DNA of 64,000 bases from Gordonia shandongensis DSM 45094. Lineage in GTDB: Bacteria; Actinomycetota; Actinomycetes; Mycobacteriales; Mycobacteriaceae. The stretch is taken from assembly GCF_000423025.1 (NCBI RefSeq), contig NZ_AUHE01000003.1:175995-239994 (forward strand), in the 5' to 3' direction. Shown here piece by piece: positions 59,572 through 64,000 of the stretch (within the stretch, counting starts at the first letter, position 1; every line of letters begins with the position of its first letter). The position numbers and the translations under genes were made by a program. The notes beneath the pieces are model-generated. The model ran no database searches, was not told where the DNA came from, and saw nothing but the letters and a program-made list of their open reading frames with translations.

Positions 59572-59607
59572 CCGGTATGTACAGGGGAGTATAAAGTTTC
59601 ATACCGG
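59572..59607. promoter_or_regulatory. Candidate operator of the ScbR-like regulator
   Basis: CCGGTATG (59572-59579) and CATACCGG (59600-59607) are perfect inverted repeats with a 20-bp AT-rich spacer containing GTATAAAG. It is 72-107 bp upstream of the GTG start. The ATAC/GTAT halves recall autoregulatory elements of butyrolactone receptors. Confidence 0.6.
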
Positions 59608-59689
59608 TGGACCGGTTTCCGGTCCCGACGCTGGGGCTGCGAGATCGGCTGGAGACACGGAGGAGTCCGCCGAAGAGCCGAGGGGTGCC

Positions 59690-61489
59690 TCAGAGGCGGG
59701 ACCGGCGCCGGACAGCCCACGTCCCGCGCCCCCGACGGAGCCGCGCGGCCCAGGCGACGACCCCGGCGAGCAGACAGGCCGCCCAGGCGCCGTGGGCGAT
59801 CCCGGTCGCCACCCAGCTCGCAGTCGACGGGCTCGGTGCGGGCACCGCGTCGGGAATCTGATACACCGACACGTGATCGCCGGTCGTCACCGGCGGACCG
59901 GCGGCGGCCAGCAGTCGCGGGGGCGGCGCCTCCTCGACCACCACCCAGCCGACACCGAGCGACGCCAACAGGTGTGGATCACCGCCCCGGTCGAGCGCGT
60001 CGACCACCTCCGCCACCCGCCCGTCGGGTGCATCGACCGAGGTTCCGTCGACGGTGAGTTCGCCCGAGGCCAACACCGGGGCGTCGATCATCCGCGGCAG
60101 CGGCGACAGCGACGGACCGCGCGTCCACGAGAGTCGACGGACCTGGTCGGACGGCCACAGTGCGACCGCCGAACCGCCGCCGTCCCCGATCGCCGCGACG
60201 GCCCGCGGGTAATCGGCGGGGTACGCCACCGGCCGGATCCCGCCGGCCCCGACGAGATCGGGCAGCGGCGCCACCACCAGGGCGACGACGGCGACGCCCG
60301 CGAAACCGGCGGGCACCCAGCGGCGCAGCCGGGCGACGCACGCCGCGGCGGCGACGGCGACGAACGGCACGGCCGTCGCCACGAACTTCTGGGTGTCGCG
60401 CAGCAGCCCGGCACCCGGTACGTGCTCGAGAACGCCGTCGAGCAGCCACAGCCCCGGCGCGGTCGCCGCAGCGGCCACCGCGATCACGCTCACCGCGGCG
60501 AGCACCGCGAGCAGCCCGACGACGCGGGCCTCCGGTGAGTCCCGCCGGCCACCATTCATCCGGTGACCTCGCGCCAGGTGCACCGAGCCGACGGCCACCA
60601 CGGTCACGAGCAGCGCCGTCGCGACGAGCGCCCACGGCGACGTCCGACTGCCCGGCACCGCCTCGGCATTCCAGATGCCGCCGAGACCGAGCAGGGTCCC
60701 CAACGTGCCCAGGGCCGGTTCGGCGCGAGCCGCGAACAGGGCTGCGCCACCCGACCCGCCGACCGCGGACGACACGGCCGCCCCGACCAGCCACGGTGAC
60801 GCGGTGACCGCCCACAGTGCCACGATGCCGACCGTTCGGCGCACGGGCAGGCGGACGGCGACGGCCGCAACGGCGGCCACCACCAGCGCCAACACCGAAC
60901 CGGTCGGCGTCAGTCCCGCGGCGGCGAGCACGCTCGCGAGCACGGCCCACCGTCCGAGCGTCGACCGTCCGGGCGTCGACCGGAGTCCGGGCGTCCACTC
61001 CGGGACGCCCGACGTTCCGGTTCCGGAGGTGCGGGCCCCGGATTCCCGGGCGAGGCGCATCACGGCGAGCACCGTCCACCCCAGGGCCGCATACCCGGTC
61101 AGCAGACTCCACTGCCCCTGCAACAGCCGCTCGGCGACGAACGGGTTCCACACGGCCACCGTGGCCGCGACCACCTGGCCGGCGGTGCCGGCGTCGGGCA
61201 CCAGCCGACCGGCGAGACGGCCGTACCCGATCGCGGCGGCGAAGACGGCGACCGCCGTGATCGCGGGCACCAGGGAGCTGCCGTCGATCCACGGTGAGAC
61301 GACCGCGAGGAAACCGTCCTGGGGGACGGCGCGTGGTGCCGATCCGTCGATGCCGAACGCGGCGGCGGTCGCCGACCACTCAGGAACGGCGACGGCGTCG
61401 CGGTACAGCAGATGCCCGGCGCTCGTCGACCACACGAACAGCGGCCCGCAGATCAGCGCCGTGAGCAGGCCGCCGACCGCGTAGAGCAC
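59690..61489 (-). CDS. Large polytopic membrane protein (Rv0226c-type)
   Basis: A 599-residue integral membrane protein with roughly twelve hydrophobic helices from DIVLYAVGGLLTALICGPLFVW at the N-terminus to ACLLAGVVAWAARLRRGRG at the C-terminus. An external loop before the last helix contains ADYPRAVAAIGDGGGSAVALWPSDQVRRLSWTRGPSLSP. Overall layout resembles polyprenyl-sugar GT-C transferases or the uncharacterised mycobacterial Rv0226c, whose neighbours (methyltransferase, GT4) are the same here. GTG 61489 lies just 4 bp after the upstream lyase stop. Function inferred only as cell-envelope related. Confidence 0.75.
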   Translation of the reverse strand: MLYAVGGLLTALICGPLFVWSTSAGHLLYRDAVAVPEWSATAAAFGIDGSAPRAVPQDGFLAVVSPWIDGSSLVPAITAVAVFAAAIGYGRLAGRLVPDAGTAGQVVAATVAVWNPFVAERLLQGQWSLLTGYAALGWTVLAVMRLARESGARTSGTGTSGVPEWTPGLRSTPGRSTLGRWAVLASVLAAAGLTPTGSVLALVVAAVAAVAVRLPVRRTVGIVALWAVTASPWLVGAAVSSAVGGSGGAALFAARAEPALGTLGTLLGLGGIWNAEAVPGSRTSPWALVATALLVTVVAVGSVHLARGHRMNGGRRDSPEARVVGLLAVLAAVSVIAVAAAATAPGLWLLDGVLEHVPGAGLLRDTQKFVATAVPFVAVAAAACVARLRRWVPAGFAGVAVVALVVAPLPDLVGAGGIRPVAYPADYPRAVAAIGDGGGSAVALWPSDQVRRLSWTRGPSLSPLPRMIDAPVLASGELTVDGTSVDAPDGRVAEVVDALDRGGDPHLLASLGVGWVVVEEAPPPRLLAAAGPPVTTGDHVSVYQIPDAVPAPSPSTASWVATGIAHGAWAACLLAGVVAWAARLRRGRGTWAVRRRSRL

Positions 61490-61493
61490 GATG

Positions 61494-62408
61494 TCAGTAG
61501 TGGTAGGTGTCGGTCGGCGCCGGCATGTGATCGTTGATGCCGTAGTCGCTCGGGACGATCTTGTAGGCGCGGGCCAACTCGAGGATCTTGGTGGCGCGGG
61601 CGATGCGCGGCAGGTCCGAGCCGTTGCGGATCTCACCGCCGTCGGCCTCGAACTCGGTGAAGAACTCGCGGGCCCACTTGATCTCGTCCTGCGACGGCGA
61701 GAGGCCCTCGTTGACCGGTGCGCACTGATCGGGGGTGAGACAGATCTTGCCGGTCATGCCGAACTCCGCGCTCACCGCCGTCGCTTCGGAGAGTTTGAGT
61801 GCGCTCGACCCCACGGTGGGGCCGTCGATGGCCGACGGCAGGTTCGCGGCCTTCGCCGAGATCGTGAACCGCGACCGCGCGTAGGCGAGGGTGGCGGGTT
61901 GATCGCCGAAGCCGGTGTCGCGGCGGAAGTCGCCGATGCCGAAGGCGAGTCGGAAGGTTCCCTTGGCCGAGGCGATCTCGGTGATGCGTTCCAGGCCGCG
62001 CGCGGTCTCCACGAGGGCGACGATCGGCACTCCGGGGACGCGGCGCGCCGTCTCGGTGATGTGGTCGACCGACTCGACCATCGCCAGCATGATGCCGCCG
62101 ATCGACGTCTTCGACAGCGCGGTGAGATCAGACGACCACCAGGGTGTGCCGAAACCGTTGATCCGGACCCAGTCGGAATGACCGTCGTTCAGCCAGCGCA
62201 CCACGTTGTCGCGGGCGCGGTCCTTGTCTTTGGGTGCCACGGCGTCCTCGATGTCGAGGACCACGATGTCGGCGCGCGACCGGTGGGCGGGCTCGAACCG
62301 GTCGAACTGTGTGCCGTTGACCAGCAGCCAGCTCCGCGCGAGGACCGGGTCGATGCGGGAACCGACGTCGGTGGGGTCGGGCTCGGTGAAGGGCTCGCTG
62401 TCGTACAT
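61494..62408 (-). CDS. HpcH/HpaI-aldolase / CitE-like CoA-ester lyase
   Basis: A 304-residue TIM-barrel lyase of the citrate-lyase beta / malyl-CoA lyase group. ADIVVLDIEDAVAPKDKDRARDNVVRW carries the Mg-binding acidic strand, PIVALVETARGLERITEIA the conserved Glu, and RLAFGIGDFRRDTG the Asp. The C-terminal part (ARAYKIVPSDYGINDHMPAPTDTYHY) is the usual lid tail. The reaction is probably cleavage or hydrolysis of a 3-hydroxyacyl- or malyl-type CoA ester; substrate is unknown. ATG 62408 avoids overlap with the divergent flippase. Confidence 0.85.
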   Translation of the reverse strand: MYDSEPFTEPDPTDVGSRIDPVLARSWLLVNGTQFDRFEPAHRSRADIVVLDIEDAVAPKDKDRARDNVVRWLNDGHSDWVRINGFGTPWWSSDLTALSKTSIGGIMLAMVESVDHITETARRVPGVPIVALVETARGLERITEIASAKGTFRLAFGIGDFRRDTGFGDQPATLAYARSRFTISAKAANLPSAIDGPTVGSSALKLSEATAVSAEFGMTGKICLTPDQCAPVNEGLSPSQDEIKWAREFFTEFEADGGEIRNGSDLPRIARATKILELARAYKIVPSDYGINDHMPAPTDTYHY

Positions 62409-62490
62409 CGACTCTTTACGCTCGTCTCGGACTCGGGGTGGGATGCTGCCGAGCAAGTCTATCGTGACGCGGGCAGGCAGACTGTTCAGC

Positions 62491-63711
62491 ATGGTCGACG
62501 TCGCCGCACGCGTGCGCCGCGGGTCCACCGCGGCGTCGCTCGGGTGGGTCACGGCGGGAACGCTGCTGGCCAATCTGCTGGCCTATGCTGCGCAGATCCC
62601 GGCCAGTCGGGTGCTGGGGACCGACGGTTTCGGTGAGTTCTCGGTTCTCAACGCGGCCATGCTGGTCGCGTCCGTCCCGGCCCTGGCCGTTCAGACGGTC
62701 GTGGCGCGCGAGGTGGTGCGGGGGACCGCGCGGCGGCGGCTGTGGCGGTTGATCGCCGGAGTGCTGCTGGTTGTGGCCGGCGGCGCGGTGATCGCGGTGG
62801 CGGCGATGATGCGGATCGCGCACACCGGTCTGGCTCCGACGGCGGCCGCGCTCGCCGGTGCCGCGCCGTTGGCGGTGATCGCGGGCGGGCAGGGATTCCT
62901 CCAGGGGGCGGGCCGGTTCCGGATGCTCGGCGGTGTGCTCGCGGGTGTCGGTGTCGCACGATCGGTGCCGGTGGTCGCCGCCGTCTACGCCGGCGCCGAC
63001 GCCACCGGCGCCCTCGCGGCGGGTACCGCGGGCACCGTGGTGGCCGCCGCGGTCGTCGTCGCACTCACGGGACGTCGCCGGACGCGGGAGACTCCGGTCG
63101 GTGCGGGAGTCGATGCGGGTCCGGGGAGCGGTCCGCGCGTGGGGCTCACCGACGTGCTGGCCGCCTCGGGCGTCCAGTTCGTGATGATCGTCGCCGTCTC
63201 GGTGGACCTGCTGCTCTCCCGCGCGGTGTTGACGCCCGGCGATGCGGGCCTCTACGCGTTGGGTGCGGTCGCCACGAAGGCGGCGTTCTGGCTGCCGCAG
63301 GCCATCGGCGTGGTGGCCTACCCGCGGCTCGCCGATCCGGTGCGGTCGGCGGCGGCCCTGCGCCGCGCCGCGGTGGTCCTCACCGGAATCGGCGTCGCGG
63401 TGACGGCCCTCGCCGCCGTCGGCGGACCGCTGGTCCCAGTGGTGATCTCCGAGGACTACCGGCCCGTCGCGGGGTTGATGTGGCTGTTCGCGCTCACCGG
63501 ATCGTTGTTGGCGGTGCTGCAGCTGTTGCTCCTGGCGGCGATCGCGCGCGACCGGGCGCGCGGCGCGGTCCCGGCCTTCGTCACCCTGGCGGTGGAGGTC
63601 GTCGTCATCGCGACCTGCGTGGAATCGGTGGTCGGGCTGGCTGCGGTGGCGGCGATCGCCGCGGCGACGGCCGTGGCCGCGACCGCCGGTTATTCGACCG
63701 TGGTCGGTTAG
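62491..63711 (+). CDS. Wzx/MurJ-like polysaccharide flippase family protein
   Basis: A 406-residue membrane protein with about twelve helices, of the MATE/Wzx oligosaccharide-flippase type: LGWVTAGTLLANLLAYAAQIPASRVLGTDGFGEFSVLNAAMLVASVPALAVQTVVAREV is the typical first pair of helices, GLYALGAVATKAAFWLPQAIGVVAYPRL the central one. ATG 62491. It probably flips a lipid-linked glycan, in keeping with the GT4 gene and the large membrane protein nearby. Confidence 0.83.
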   Translation: MVDVAARVRRGSTAASLGWVTAGTLLANLLAYAAQIPASRVLGTDGFGEFSVLNAAMLVASVPALAVQTVVAREVVRGTARRRLWRLIAGVLLVVAGGAVIAVAAMMRIAHTGLAPTAAALAGAAPLAVIAGGQGFLQGAGRFRMLGGVLAGVGVARSVPVVAAVYAGADATGALAAGTAGTVVAAAVVVALTGRRRTRETPVGAGVDAGPGSGPRVGLTDVLAASGVQFVMIVAVSVDLLLSRAVLTPGDAGLYALGAVATKAAFWLPQAIGVVAYPRLADPVRSAAALRRAAVVLTGIGVAVTALAAVGGPLVPVVISEDYRPVAGLMWLFALTGSLLAVLQLLLLAAIARDRARGAVPAFVTLAVEVVVIATCVESVVGLAAVAAIAAATAVAATAGYSTVVG

Positions 63712-63774
63712 GCGTATTCGGGTCGGATGTCGGGCACCTCTGAGCTGCCGGCATCTCTCACAGCGACCGCGGCG

Positions 63775-64000
63775 TCAGTCCGGTTCTGGTGGTTCTGGTG
63801 GTGTCGGTGGTGGGTCGGGGTCTGTGGTCGGGAGCAGTTCGGCGTGGTGGATGGTGTTGATCTGCCACCGATGGGGTCCGCCGGTTGCCGGTCGCCAGTG
63901 GACGCGTCCGGTATGGGGGCCGGTGGCCGCGATGCGGGTTTCCCATTGGCCGGGTGCGGTGCCGACGGTGCGGTTGTGGCTGCCGCAGGCCGCCCCGAGG
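63775..64000 (-). CDS. HNH endonuclease / DUF222 (13E12-type) protein, 3' part only
   Basis: The minus strand from the window edge to a TGA at 63775-63777 reads LGAACGSHNRTVGTAPGQWETRI, then TGRVHWRPATGGPHRWQINTIHHAELL and a Pro/Asp-rich tail. ACGxHN followed by a W/R-rich strand and NTxHHxExLL is the characteristic end of DUF222/HNH genes of the 13E12 repeat family, multicopy in mycobacteria and relatives. The start lies beyond the window. The last visible base pairs are out of codon register by one because the frame is cut at 64000. Confidence 0.75.
   Translation of the reverse strand, partial: LGAACGSHNRTVGTAPGQWETRIAATGPHTGRVHWRPATGGPHRWQINTIHHAELLPTTDPDPPPTPPEPPEPD

Noticed and set aside
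63758..63946. A 62-codon minus-strand ORF near the right edge
   Set aside because: It is out of frame with the recognisable HNH/DUF222 C-terminus in the same place, and its product is Arg/Pro/Thr low complexity.

Overview
This is a gene-dense, very GC-rich actinobacterial chromosome segment. It most resembles the mycolic-acid-containing Mycobacteriales, and Gordonia or a close relative is the best guess. The evidence is an MmpL3-type mycolate exporter next to an NYN-domain gene, trmB and GTP-dependent pckA in the mycobacterial order, an alkB-rubredoxin-rubredoxin-rubredoxin reductase-TetR operon, fadA-fadB of the mycobacterial type, an LdtMt2-like L,D-transpeptidase, an R2-like ligand-binding oxidase, a perfect KstR-type operator, and many TetR regulators. 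I see no rRNA, tRNA, CRISPR array or intact insertion sequence. A 3'-terminal piece of an HNH/DUF222 (13E12-type) gene sits at the right edge.

Layout. 0-10 kb: a DUF4334 protein, an FMN alpha-hydroxy-acid oxidase, a two-TM helical protein with pentapeptide repeats, a first TetR/MpaB-type (DUF2236) divergent pair, then a TetR, acyl-CoA dehydrogenase and aminoglycoside-phosphotransferase-like kinase set that looks like a split ACAD10/ACAD11 (LvaC/LvaA-like) hydroxyacyl-CoA module, a histidine phosphatase, and a ROK regulator preceded by a small Cys-containing leader ORF. 10-20 kb: a ModA-like lipoprotein, a class III nucleotide cyclase coupled to a two-headed TetR protein, divergent fadA-fadB, a second TetR/MpaB divergent pair and a DrrAB-type ABC exporter. 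20-30 kb: an SGNH hydrolase, the alkane hydroxylase operon, a KstR-motif-linked alpha/beta hydrolase, an L,D-transpeptidase, R2lox, and a LysR/EamA pair.

30-51 kb is mostly cell-envelope and core genes: an MMPL transporter, an M13 (Zmp1-like) protease, pirin, a penicillin-binding-protein-like lipoprotein that has lost its catalytic motifs, DUF3054, an LPG-synthase-type flippase-like protein, mmpL3, the NYN protein, trmB, two hypothetical genes, a small Asp-rich repeat protein, pckA, and an ABC/FtsX exporter with an MmpS-like protein.

51-64 kb: an acyl-CoA synthetase, a small EthD-family protein, a Fis-type activator with a degenerate AAA domain, and an aldehyde dehydrogenase. Their three promoter regions share one 23-bp dyad element, so they probably form a single, apparently undescribed regulon. 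Next come a methyltransferase, a GT4 glycosyltransferase, a ScbR-like TetR, a large polytopic membrane protein, a CitE-like lyase, a Wzx-like flippase and the HNH fragment.

Together the genes suggest a soil or hydrocarbon-associated organism equipped for alkane, fatty acid, hydroxy-acid and possibly sterol catabolism, interleaved with conserved mycolate cell-wall genes. Another theme is four coding or intergenic minisatellites with an identical 15-bp period. All assignments come from reading the sequence and from remembered family features; no database search was run.
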